Shown: piece by piece, positions 15,415 to 22,804 of the stretch
Layout of the letters: each line of letters starts with the position of its first letter
Numbering within the stretch: position 1 is the stretch's first letter
From: an uncultured Dorea sp.
GTDB lineage: Bacteria > Bacillota > Clostridia > Lachnospirales > Lachnospiraceae
Assembly: GCA_948602995.1 (NCBI GenBank)
Contig: CAPEBR010000038.1
Coordinates: 1 to 35,532 of the forward strand
Reading direction: 5' to 3'
Length of the DNA stretch: 35,532 bases
Notes under the pieces: model-generated
What the model was told of the DNA's origin: nothing
Database searches by the model: none
What the model saw: the letters and a program-made list of their open reading frames with translations, nothing else
Made by a program: the position numbers and the translations under genes

Positions 15415-16224
15415 ATGAAGTACAGTTATTATCCGGGATGCACTTTGAGAACAAAGGCGAAGGATCTGGATGCTTATGCAAGAGCCTCAGCAGAAGCTCT
15501 TGGCATTGAACTCATCGAAGTCGAAGACTGGCAGTGCTGCGGCGGAGTATATCCTCTTGGCTCTGACGAGATTGCCACTAAGCTGTCTTCGGTCCGTGCG
15601 CTCAATGCGGCGAAGGAGAAGGATCAGAGCCTGGTGACCATGTGCTCTGCATGTCATCACGTGATCAAACGTGTCAATGATGATATGAAAAATGTAGAGG
15701 ATATCCGTACAAGAGCCAACAATTATATGGAGCTTGATGAGCCTTATGCAGGTGAGACAGAGGTACTCCATTTTCTGGAGGTTCTTCGTGATAAAGTAGG
15801 GTTTGACGAATTAAAGAAAAAAGTGACGAACCCTCTGGCCGGAAAGAAGATCGGCGCATACTACGGCTGCCTGCTTCTTCGTCCCAGCAAGCTTTTAAGC
15901 TTCGATGACCCGGAGAATCCAAGGATTATCGAGGACTTTATCCGCGCCATCGGCGCAGAGCCGGTCATCTATCCATACCGCAACGAATGCTGCGGCGGAT
16001 ACATTTCCTTAAAGGAAAAGGAAATGTCAAAAAATATGTGTGAAAAGATTATGGCAAGCGCAGAAGGCTTCGGGGCAGAGATGCTCATCACAGCATGTCC
16101 GCTGTGTCTCTATAATCTGAACAAGAGTACAGGCGCGTCTCTTCCGGTTGTTTACTTTACGGAGCTTTTGGCAGAAGCCCTGGGCGTGAAAGATGAAGTG
16201 AAAAAGGAGGTGCAGGCATCATGA
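15415..16224 (+). CDS. hdrB: HdrB-like heterodisulfide reductase subunit B
   Basis: A 269-residue protein with two CCG domains: Cys9, Cys41-Cys42-Gly, Cys77 and Cys80 in the first; Cys152, Cys192-Cys193-Gly, Cys228 and Cys231 in the second. In methanogen HdrB these ligate two noncubane [4Fe-4S] clusters that cleave disulfides. Both sets are complete, so an active disulfide or thiol site is likely even though the methanogen substrate CoM-S-S-CoB is not expected in this organism. AAAGGACAG precedes ATG 15415. It starts a tightly packed run; its stop overlaps the hdrC start (ATGA). Confidence 0.93.
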   Translation: MKYSYYPGCTLRTKAKDLDAYARASAEALGIELIEVEDWQCCGGVYPLGSDEIATKLSSVRALNAAKEKDQSLVTMCSACHHVIKRVNDDMKNVEDIRTRANNYMELDEPYAGETEVLHFLEVLRDKVGFDELKKKVTNPLAGKKIGAYYGCLLLRPSKLLSFDDPENPRIIEDFIRAIGAEPVIYPYRNECCGGYISLKEKEMSKNMCEKIMASAEGFGAEMLITACPLCLYNLNKSTGASLPVVYFTELLAEALGVKDEVKKEVQAS

Positions 16225-16610
16225 GTTCTGAAAAGAAACAGGCAGAAATGATTAAGGAAATCAGCGGCGTTAATCCACTGAAGTGTATGAAGTGCGGCAA
16301 ATGTTCTGCAACCTGCCCGTCCTATAACGAGATGGATATCAAGCCCCATCAGTTTGTATCCTATGTAATTAATGAAGATATTGAAAGCCTGGTAGATTCA
16401 AAATCTCTTTGGAAATGTCTTTCCTGCTTTGCATGTGTGGAGAGGTGTCCCCGCGATGTAAAGCCCGGGAAGCTGATTGATGCGGCAAGACAGGTTGTCG
16501 TGCGTCAGAGGAGCCAGGATTACCTGAAAGCAGACGAGATTCCGGAATTACTGGATCCGGAGCTCCCACAGCAGTTGTTAGTCAGCGCATTCAGAAGATA
16601 CAGGAGGTGA
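16221..16610 (+). CDS. hdrC: HdrC-like iron-sulfur subunit
   Basis: A 129-residue protein with two classical [4Fe-4S] motifs, Cys22/25/28/32 (CMKCGKCSATC) and Cys66/69/72/76 (CLSCFACVERC), the HdrC signature. It relays electrons between HdrA and HdrB. AAGGAGGTG precedes ATG 16221, and the gene overlaps hdrB by four bases. Its length is close to that of stand-alone bacterial HdrC proteins, slightly short of methanogen forms. Confidence 0.93.
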   Translation: MSSEKKQAEMIKEISGVNPLKCMKCGKCSATCPSYNEMDIKPHQFVSYVINEDIESLVDSKSLWKCLSCFACVERCPRDVKPGKLIDAARQVVVRQRSQDYLKADEIPELLDPELPQQLLVSAFRRYRR

Positions 16611-16617
16611 AACCCAG

Positions 16618-18606
16618 GTGCAGAGAATAGGTGTATTTGTCTGCCACTGCGGAAGTAATATTGCCGCAACAGTAGACGTAAGTAAAGTAGCAGAGATGGC
16701 ACTCATGGAGCCGGGCGTTGTCCATGCCGAAGACTACCAGTACATGTGTTCCGAGGCAGGTCAGGCGAAGATTGCGGCAGCGATTCAGGAAAAGGGATTA
16801 ACAGGGATTGTTGTATGTTCCTGTTCCCCGCGTATGCATGAGACGACCTTTAGGAAGGCGGCAGAGCGTGCGGGCCTGAATCCGTACATGGTTGAGATTG
16901 CCAATATCCGTGAGCATTGCTCATGGATTCATAAGGATATGGAGGAGGCAACCAAAAAGGCTGTGATTCTGATGCGGGCAGCGGTTGCCAAGGTGAATTT
17001 AAATACGCCGCTTCAGGCAGGCGAGAGCCGCGTTACAAAGAGGGCGCTTGTGATCGGCGGCGGTATTGCCGGAATCCAGACAGCCCTTGATATTGCAGAC
17101 GCAGGCTACGAGGTGGATATAGTGGAAAAGACGCCGAGTATCGGCGGAAGGATGTCACAGCTTGATAAGACATTCCCGACACTGGACTGCTCCGCATGTA
17201 TTCTGACGCCGAAGATGGTGGAGGCGTCCGCCCATGAGAAGATTACCATTTATACATATAGTGAAGTCGAGAAGGTGAGCGGATTTGTAGGTGATTTCAC
17301 CGTAGACATCCGTAAAAAAGCAAGAAGCGTGGATATGAATAAATGTACCGGGTGCGGCGTGTGCCAGGAAAAATGTCCGTCCAAAAAGGCGCCCAGCGAG
17401 TTTAACAGAGGCTTAAATACAAGAAGCGCCATCTACACTCCATTTGCACAGGCAATTCCCAACGTCCCTGTCATTGACCGTGAGGCCTGTATTAAGTTCA
17501 AGACCGGAAAATGTGGAATCTGCTCCAAGGTATGCCAGGCAGGGGCTATTGACTATGAGCAGAAGGATGAGATCATTACAGAGAAGTATGGCGCGATTGT
17601 TGTTGCAACCGGATTTGATACCATCAATCTTAAAAAATATGACGAGTATGCATACAGCCAGAGCAAGGATGTGATCACATCTCTTGAGCTGGAGCGTGTG
17701 ATGAATGCGGCAGGGCCGACCCACGGACATCTGGAGCGTCTTTCTGATGGAAAAGCTCCGAAGGAGATCGTATTTATCCAGTGTGTGGGAAGCCGCTGTG
17801 CAGACGACAGGGGCAAGCCCTACTGTTCCAAGATCTGCTGTATGTACACGGCAAAGCATGCCATGCTCATCCGAGATAAATACCCGGATGTGAATGTTAC
17901 CGTATTTTATATTGACGTGCGTACGCCGGGCAAGAACTTTGATGAGTTCTACAGAAGAGCGGTAGAGCAGTATGGAGTCAATTATATCAAAGGACAGGTG
18001 GGGAAGGTCATCCCTCAGCCTGACGGGAAGCTTCTGGTACAGGGGAGCGACCTTTTGGACAACAGACAGATTCTAAAAGAAGCAGATATGGTTGTCCTGG
18101 CAACAGCTATTGAGCCGAACCCGGATGTGAGAAAGATTGCAACCATGCTTACAGCAAGCATTGATACCAATAATTTCCTGACAGAGGCACACGCAAAGCT
18201 CCGTCCGGTAGAGTCACCCACAGCAGGTATTTTCCTTTCCGGCGTATGCCAGGGACCAAAGGATATTCCTGAGACGGTGGCACAGGCAGGAGCCGCAGCC
18301 GTAAAGGCCATCGGGCTTCTTGCAAAGGATAAGCTTATGACCAATCCGTGTACCGCACAGGCAGATATCCTGCTCTGTAATGGATGTTCTACCTGTGAAA
18401 ATGTATGTCCGTACGGCGCAATTACATATGAGGATAAAGAGGTGAATGACCACGGCATCCGTGAGACGCGCCGGGTAGCAGTTGTAAATAATGCTCTCTG
18501 CCAGGGCTGCGGTGCATGTACAGTTGCATGTCCGTCAGGAGCCATGGACCTGCAGGGCTTCTCAAACAGACAGATCTTAGCGGAGGTGGATGCAATATGC
18601 CGTTAG
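16618..18606 (+). CDS. hdrA: HdrA-like flavin and iron-sulfur subunit
   Basis: A 662-residue protein of the usual HdrA size. Visible: N-terminal VCHCGSN (Cys9, Cys11) and YMCSEAGQ; FAD-binding VIGGGIAGIQT at about 145-155; DCSACILTPKM after it; [4Fe-4S] sites CTGCGVCQEKC (about 243) and CGICSKVC (about 299); and C-terminal ferredoxin motifs CNGCSTCENVC (about 587) and CQGCGACTVAC (about 628). HdrA is the flavin-based electron-bifurcating centre in Hdr complexes, splitting electrons between ferredoxin and HdrC/HdrB. The start is GTG 16618, nine bases after a perfect AGGAGG; no ATG nearby fits. It overlaps the MvhD/FlxD-like gene. Confidence 0.94.
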   Translation: MQRIGVFVCHCGSNIAATVDVSKVAEMALMEPGVVHAEDYQYMCSEAGQAKIAAAIQEKGLTGIVVCSCSPRMHETTFRKAAERAGLNPYMVEIANIREHCSWIHKDMEEATKKAVILMRAAVAKVNLNTPLQAGESRVTKRALVIGGGIAGIQTALDIADAGYEVDIVEKTPSIGGRMSQLDKTFPTLDCSACILTPKMVEASAHEKITIYTYSEVEKVSGFVGDFTVDIRKKARSVDMNKCTGCGVCQEKCPSKKAPSEFNRGLNTRSAIYTPFAQAIPNVPVIDREACIKFKTGKCGICSKVCQAGAIDYEQKDEIITEKYGAIVVATGFDTINLKKYDEYAYSQSKDVITSLELERVMNAAGPTHGHLERLSDGKAPKEIVFIQCVGSRCADDRGKPYCSKICCMYTAKHAMLIRDKYPDVNVTVFYIDVRTPGKNFDEFYRRAVEQYGVNYIKGQVGKVIPQPDGKLLVQGSDLLDNRQILKEADMVVLATAIEPNPDVRKIATMLTASIDTNNFLTEAHAKLRPVESPTAGIFLSGVCQGPKDIPETVAQAGAAAVKAIGLLAKDKLMTNPCTAQADILLCNGCSTCENVCPYGAITYEDKEVNDHGIRETRRVAVVNNALCQGCGACTVACPSGAMDLQGFSNRQILAEVDAICR

Positions 18607-19037
18607 AAAATAAAGAATTCAAACCGAAAATTGTAGCGTTCTGCTGTAACTGGTGCAGTTATGCAGGAGCTGACCTGGCAGGAAGCAGCCGTCTGACTTA
18701 TCCTGCTGACGTAAAGATTATCCGTGTTCCCTGCTCCTGCCGCGTGAATCCCATGTTCATCCTGAGGGCATTTGAAAAGGGAGCGGACGGAGTGATCATG
18801 TGTGGATGCCATCCGGGAGACTGCCATTACAGCACCGGAAATTATTATGCGAGAAGACGTATGACCTTATTATTCTCCATGCTTGACTATCTTGGCGTGG
18901 AAAACGGGCGTACACGCGTAGAGTGGGTATCTGCGGCAGAGGGTGTGAAATTCTCTGAGACAATGAACAGCTTTGTGGAGAAGATTTATTCTCTTGGCGA
19001 AAATGTAAGATTGGGGGATTTAAGATGCAAGAGCTAA
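18597..19037 (+). CDS. MvhD/FlxD-like [2Fe-2S] protein
   Basis: A 146-residue protein matching MvhD and FlxD, the small linker that passes electrons from a hydrogenase or NADH module to HdrA. Characteristic residues: FCCNWCSYAGADLAG (Cys16, Cys17, Cys20), VPCSCRVNP, then CGCHPGDCHYSTGNYYARRR. ATG 18597 is chosen because GGAGG precedes it by ten bases; an upstream in-frame ATG at 18516 lies deep in hdrA. No hydrogenase gene is in the window, and Flx-type genes follow, so FlxD is the better name than MvhD. It overlaps hdrA by ten bases and the next gene by 13. Confidence 0.92.
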   Translation: MPLENKEFKPKIVAFCCNWCSYAGADLAGSSRLTYPADVKIIRVPCSCRVNPMFILRAFEKGADGVIMCGCHPGDCHYSTGNYYARRRMTLLFSMLDYLGVENGRTRVEWVSAAEGVKFSETMNSFVEKIYSLGENVRLGDLRCKS

Positions 19038-19999
19038 TTAACCGTGCAAAAGAACTGCTGGCAGACGGAACTGTGGCACGGGTTCTCGGCTGGAAGGCCG
19101 GAGACTTGCCTTATAATCCGGAGCCGGCTTACTTTGAGAGCGCAGAGGAGCTTGAGAATTTTGTATACAACGGCTTCTGCGGCGCGAATTTAAGCAAATA
19201 TATGATAGAGGCTTCCAGACTGGAAGGGAAGACCATGGTCTGTTTAAAGCCTTGCGATACCTATAGCTTTAACCAGTTAATCAAGGAGCACCGGGTAGAC
19301 AGAGAGAAAGCTTACATTGTAGGCGTTGGGTGCAAAGGGAAGCTTGATATAGAAAAAATTAAAAAGCAGGGCATCAAGGGTATTGAGAGTATTAAGGGCG
19401 CAGAGATCACAGATGACGCAGAAACTCTTGTGATTCAGACCCTTTACGGAGAAAAGACATGCGCCTATGCAGACGCTATGCTGGAGAGATGCCATGTCTG
19501 CAAAGGTAAGGAGCATATGATCTTTGATGAGCAGATCGGCGAATCAAAGGAGACAAAGGACGCAGAGCGTTTTGCGGAGGTGGAGAGAATCGAGGCTATG
19601 AGCCCAGAGAAGAAGTTTGCATATTTCCAGAGTGAGTTAAGCAAATGTATCCGCTGCAATGCCTGCAGGAATGCATGTCCGGCCTGCAGCTGCCGGAAAT
19701 GTGTCTTTGACAGCAACAAGTTTGACAGCTCCCAGAAGGCAAACGTGGACTCCTTTGAAGAAAAGATGTTCCATATCATCCGTGCCTTCCATGTGGCAGG
19801 AAGATGTACGGACTGCGGCGAGTGCAGCCGTGTATGTCCCCAGGGAATTCCGCTTCATCTGTTTAACCGTAAGTTTATCAAAGATATTGATGAGCTGTAC
19901 GGTGAGTACCAGGCCGGAGCAGACACTGATTCAAAAGCACCGCTTACAAACTATACGTTTGAGGACGCGGAACCAAGTATTGTAGGAAAGAGGGGATAA
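19025..19999 (+). CDS. FlxB/FlxC-type iron-sulfur protein with FrhB-like region
   Basis: A 324-residue protein. The N-terminal half (about 55-170) resembles the FrhB/coenzyme F420 dehydrogenase beta family (MVCLKPCDTYSFNQLIKE, VGVGCKGKLD, CHVCKGK). The C-terminal half has two [4Fe-4S] motif clusters, CIRCNACRNACPACSCRKC at about 208 and CTDCGECSRVC at about 260. In FlxABCD-HdrABC loci two such proteins bridge the NADH-oxidising flavoprotein and FlxD; I cannot safely decide between B and C. Clostridia are not known to make F420, so the FrhB-like part probably binds FAD or is only structural. GGGGGA precedes ATG 19025. The following gene starts four bases after the stop. Confidence 0.86.
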   Translation: MQELINRAKELLADGTVARVLGWKAGDLPYNPEPAYFESAEELENFVYNGFCGANLSKYMIEASRLEGKTMVCLKPCDTYSFNQLIKEHRVDREKAYIVGVGCKGKLDIEKIKKQGIKGIESIKGAEITDDAETLVIQTLYGEKTCAYADAMLERCHVCKGKEHMIFDEQIGESKETKDAERFAEVERIEAMSPEKKFAYFQSELSKCIRCNACRNACPACSCRKCVFDSNKFDSSQKANVDSFEEKMFHIIRAFHVAGRCTDCGECSRVCPQGIPLHLFNRKFIKDIDELYGEYQAGADTDSKAPLTNYTFEDAEPSIVGKRG

Positions 20000-20002
20000 T
20001 GT

Positions 20003-21043
20003 ATGTATAAGATAGCAAAAGAAAATCTTTCCGCATTATTCCAGAAGATCGCGGAAAGCTTTGAACTGTATCTTCCGGTGAAGACAGCCGGACAGACGAA
20101 CTTTGCGGCGTGGAATGCGGACGCGGAGGTGGATCTGGACACTTTAAAAACCGTAAAATCAGCAAAAGACGCATTTTTCCCTCAGAGCGAGGGTCTCTAT
20201 ACCGTGAAAAAAGAGGGAAAGAAGATGTCCGTAGAGCCGGAAAGCTTAAAGGAGCAGGACTTTGTTGTATTCGGTATGAAGGCCTGTGACGTGAAGGGCC
20301 TGGAAGTTCTTGACAACGTATTCCTGGCCGACCCGGTGGACACCTTTTATGCAGCGAGAAGGGATCATGGAACCATCGTAGCTTTTGCCTGCCATGAGCC
20401 GGAGGAGACCTGCTTCTGCAAGGTGTTCGGTGTGGACGCGGCGGCTCCGGCATCTGATGTTGCTGTGTGGACCGTGGGGGAAGACCTTTACTGGAAGGCG
20501 CAGAGCGAAAAGGGTGAGGCGCTCACAGAGAGGGTAAAGGAGCTTTTTGCTGACGCGGATGCTTCAAAAGAGGCGGAAGTCGAAGCGGAAAAAGATGCGA
20601 TACATAAGATTGTGGAGAAACTTCCCTACATGAACCTTTCTTTAGAAGGATGGAACGGAGACGCTCTTTCCGAGAAATTCGATTCCCCGGTATGGGAGGA
20701 ATTATACAAGCCATGCCTGGCATGCGGCACCTGTACCTTTGTATGCCCCACCTGCCAGTGCTATGACATCAAGGACTACACTGCAGGAACTACCGTTTCC
20801 CGTTACAGATGCTGGGATTCCTGTATGTATTCAGACTTTACAATGATGGCACACGGCAACAACCGTACAAGTCAGATGCAGAGATTCCGTCAGAGATTCA
20901 TGCACAAGCTTGTGTACTATCCGGCAAATAATGATGGAATGTACTCCTGTGTGGGCTGCGGCCGCTGTGTGGAGAAATGCCCCCAGGCTCTTAACATTGT
21001 TAAGGTAATCAAGGCATTTCAGAATCAGGGAGGTGAAAAATAA
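20003..21043 (+). CDS. FlxB/FlxC-type 4Fe-4S protein (HydB/AsrA-like)
   Basis: A 346-residue protein similar in layout to AsrA of anaerobic sulfite reductase and to HydB of bacterial sulfhydrogenases. An N-terminal region of about 220 residues includes GMKACDVKGLEVLDNVF and ACHEPEETCFC. Two iron-sulfur motifs follow, CLACGTCTFVCPTCQC at about 238 and CVGCGRCVEKC at about 315. The long RCWDSCMYSDFTMMAHG spacer between them is characteristic. With the next gene it makes an AsrAB- or HydBG-like NADH-oxidising pair. GAGGGG precedes ATG 20003. The stop overlaps the next start. Confidence 0.88.
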   Translation: MYKIAKENLSALFQKIAESFELYLPVKTAGQTNFAAWNADAEVDLDTLKTVKSAKDAFFPQSEGLYTVKKEGKKMSVEPESLKEQDFVVFGMKACDVKGLEVLDNVFLADPVDTFYAARRDHGTIVAFACHEPEETCFCKVFGVDAAAPASDVAVWTVGEDLYWKAQSEKGEALTERVKELFADADASKEAEVEAEKDAIHKIVEKLPYMNLSLEGWNGDALSEKFDSPVWEELYKPCLACGTCTFVCPTCQCYDIKDYTAGTTVSRYRCWDSCMYSDFTMMAHGNNRTSQMQRFRQRFMHKLVYYPANNDGMYSCVGCGRCVEKCPQALNIVKVIKAFQNQGGEK

Positions 21044-21897
21044 TGGGTGAATGTACATGTCATAAAAACTATACATTAGATACTCTGATTCCAAAGGTAG
21101 GCGTAATCACTGACATCCGCCAGGAGACTCCGGACGTCAAGACCTTCCGCGTCAACGCGCCGGAGGGCGGCAAGCTCTTCGAGCACATGCCGGGACAGTG
21201 CGCCATGGTCTGTGCGCCGGGAATCAGCGAGGGTATGTTTTCCATTACCTCCTCGCCGACGAACAAGGAGTATCAGGAATTCAGCATTAAACAGTGCGGA
21301 ATCCTGACAGATTATCTCCACAGCCTGGAGGTAGGTGATGAGATTACAGTCCGCGGGCCATATGGCAATTCCTTCCCGGTAGAGACAGAACTTAAGGGAA
21401 AAAACCTTCTGTTTATCGCAGGCGGTATCGGGTTAGCGCCCCTTCGCTCTGTGATCAACTATGTGCTTGATAACCGGGCAAATTATGGAAGGGTGGATAT
21501 TGTCTACGGCTCCCGTTCCGCAGATGACCTGGTGCAGCTTAAGGAGATCCAGGAGGTCTGGATGAAGGCAGAGGGCGTGAACGTCTATCTGACCATTGAC
21601 AGAGAGCAGGAGGGTTGGGACGGACATGTGGGATTTGTTCCCACTTATGTGCAGGAGCTGGGCTTCGACACAGACTGCACTGCACTTGTATGCGGACCTC
21701 CGATTATGATTAAATTTGTACTTTCAGGATTAAAAGAACTCGGATTCACGTCAGAGCAGGTCTATACAACACTGGAGCTCCGCATGAAATGCGGCGTAGG
21801 CAAATGCGGACGCTGCAACATCGGCTCCAAGTATGTGTGCAAAGACGGCCCGGTATTCCGGTATGACGAGATAGACGAACTGCCGAATGAATATTAA
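21043..21897 (+). CDS. FlxA-like FAD/NAD(P)-binding oxidoreductase
   Basis: A 284-residue ferredoxin-NADP reductase-type flavoprotein of the AsrB/HydG/FlxA group. FAD site about 65-73 (MFSITSSPT in place of RxYS), flavin-phosphate stretch near 84-92 (QCGILTDYL), NAD-binding LLFIAGGIGLAPLR at 122-135 and VCGPP at 216-220, and a C-terminal [2Fe-2S] site with Cys250, Cys255, Cys258 and Cys266. It should take hydride from NADH and pass electrons to the iron-sulfur subunits encoded upstream. GGGAGGTGAAA precedes ATG 21043. A gap of 216 bases with a complex inverted-repeat element separates it from the fumarate reductase genes, the only large gap in this run. Confidence 0.91.
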   Translation: MGECTCHKNYTLDTLIPKVGVITDIRQETPDVKTFRVNAPEGGKLFEHMPGQCAMVCAPGISEGMFSITSSPTNKEYQEFSIKQCGILTDYLHSLEVGDEITVRGPYGNSFPVETELKGKNLLFIAGGIGLAPLRSVINYVLDNRANYGRVDIVYGSRSADDLVQLKEIQEVWMKAEGVNVYLTIDREQEGWDGHVGFVPTYVQELGFDTDCTALVCGPPIMIKFVLSGLKELGFTSEQVYTTLELRMKCGVGKCGRCNIGSKYVCKDGPVFRYDEIDELPNEY

Positions 21898-21907
21898 AGG
21901 TACACCA

Positions 21908-22072
21908 GTTCAGCCATAGAGGATAGATTCCTATGGGGCGTGTATGCTTGCATACAAAGAACCATAGGAAACTATCCGGGAATGGGCGGAACGCCCATTC
22001 GGCGAAAAACGCAGCAACGGAACGTTGCGGAGGAGCTGCAAAGCAGCGGTTCCCCGCTTCGCATGGCTGAAC
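21908..22072. repeat. 165-nt element of nested inverted repeats
   Basis: A perfect 10-bp terminal inverted repeat, GTTCAGCCAT (21908-21917) and ATGGCTGAAC (22063-22072), encloses several hairpins: 21921-21977 (GGATAG and CCTATGG arms around TGTATG/CATACA), 21980-22000 (9-bp stem, GAA loop), 22002-22012 (GCG/CGC), 22014-22028 (6-bp stem, GAA loop) and 22035-22047 (5-bp stem, AAA loop). It could be a multibranched RNA that controls frd expression, or a small palindromic mobile element (MITE or REP-like) inserted in the operon. No target duplication is evident. Confidence 0.7.
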
Positions 22073-22113
22073 GTCCGAGAGAGCAATGAATAAAAAGAAA
22101 GGATACGAAAAAC

Positions 22114-22788
22114 ATGGAAAATATGGTAAATGTATATTTTAGCGGTAAGCGTTACAGTGTTCCGGCGGACCTCACAATTATGACCGCCATGGAATATGCC
22201 GGCTATACATGGAAAAGAGGATGCGGCTGCCGTCATGGTTTCTGTGGAGCCTGTGCGACCATATACAGAATCAAAGGGCAGAATGAATTAAAAACCTGTC
22301 TTGCCTGTCAGACACAGGTAGAGGAAGGTATGTATGTGGCAAGCATCCCCTTCTTCCCGACAGACAAGAGAACCTACGAGATCGAAGACATTAAACCCAC
22401 TCAGCAGATCATGATGGAGCTCTATCCGGAGATCTACAGCTGTATCGGATGCAACGCCTGTACAAAGGCCTGTACGCAGGATCTGAATGTTATGCAGTAT
22501 ATTGCATACGCACAGCGCGGTGAATTCGAGAAATGTGCAGAGGAATCCTTTGACTGTATCGGCTGCGGCTGCTGTACCGTTAGATGTCCGGCAGGAATTT
22601 CACATCCCCATGTAGGTGTACTGGCAAGACGTCTCACAGGAAAATATATTGCACCGAAGACAGATCACCTTGCGAACCGCGTAGATGAGGTGAACAGAGG
22701 AGAGTATGATGAGCTCATAGAGCAGATCATGCAGAAACCGATTACAGAGATGCAGGAGCTTTACAATACAAGAGAGATTGAGAAATAA
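22114..22788 (+). CDS. Soluble fumarate reductase iron-sulfur subunit
   Basis: A 224-residue protein. N-terminal plant-type [2Fe-2S] domain with Cys39, Cys44, Cys47 and Cys62, as in FrdB/SdhB. The C-terminal part carries two regular [4Fe-4S] motifs, Cys110/113/116/120 (CIGCNACTKAC) and Cys148/151/154/158 (CIGCGCCTVRC). Classical FrdB has one [4Fe-4S] and one [3Fe-4S] site with a different spacing and a PSYW-type segment, so this one looks like a [2Fe-2S] ferredoxin joined to an HdrC-like dicluster domain. It should deliver electrons to the flavoprotein encoded next. No FrdC/FrdD-type membrane anchor is in the window. AAAGGATACG precedes ATG 22114. Confidence 0.85.
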   Translation: MENMVNVYFSGKRYSVPADLTIMTAMEYAGYTWKRGCGCRHGFCGACATIYRIKGQNELKTCLACQTQVEEGMYVASIPFFPTDKRTYEIEDIKPTQQIMMELYPEIYSCIGCNACTKACTQDLNVMQYIAYAQRGEFEKCAEESFDCIGCGCCTVRCPAGISHPHVGVLARRLTGKYIAPKTDHLANRVDEVNRGEYDELIEQIMQKPITEMQELYNTREIEK

Positions 22789-22804
22789 GGGAGGGACGTA
22801 AATC

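Noticed and set aside
18597..19037. MvhD as part of an [NiFe]-hydrogenase complex
   Set aside because: No hydrogenase large or small subunit gene is present, and an FlxA-like NADH module follows, so the FlxD role is preferred.
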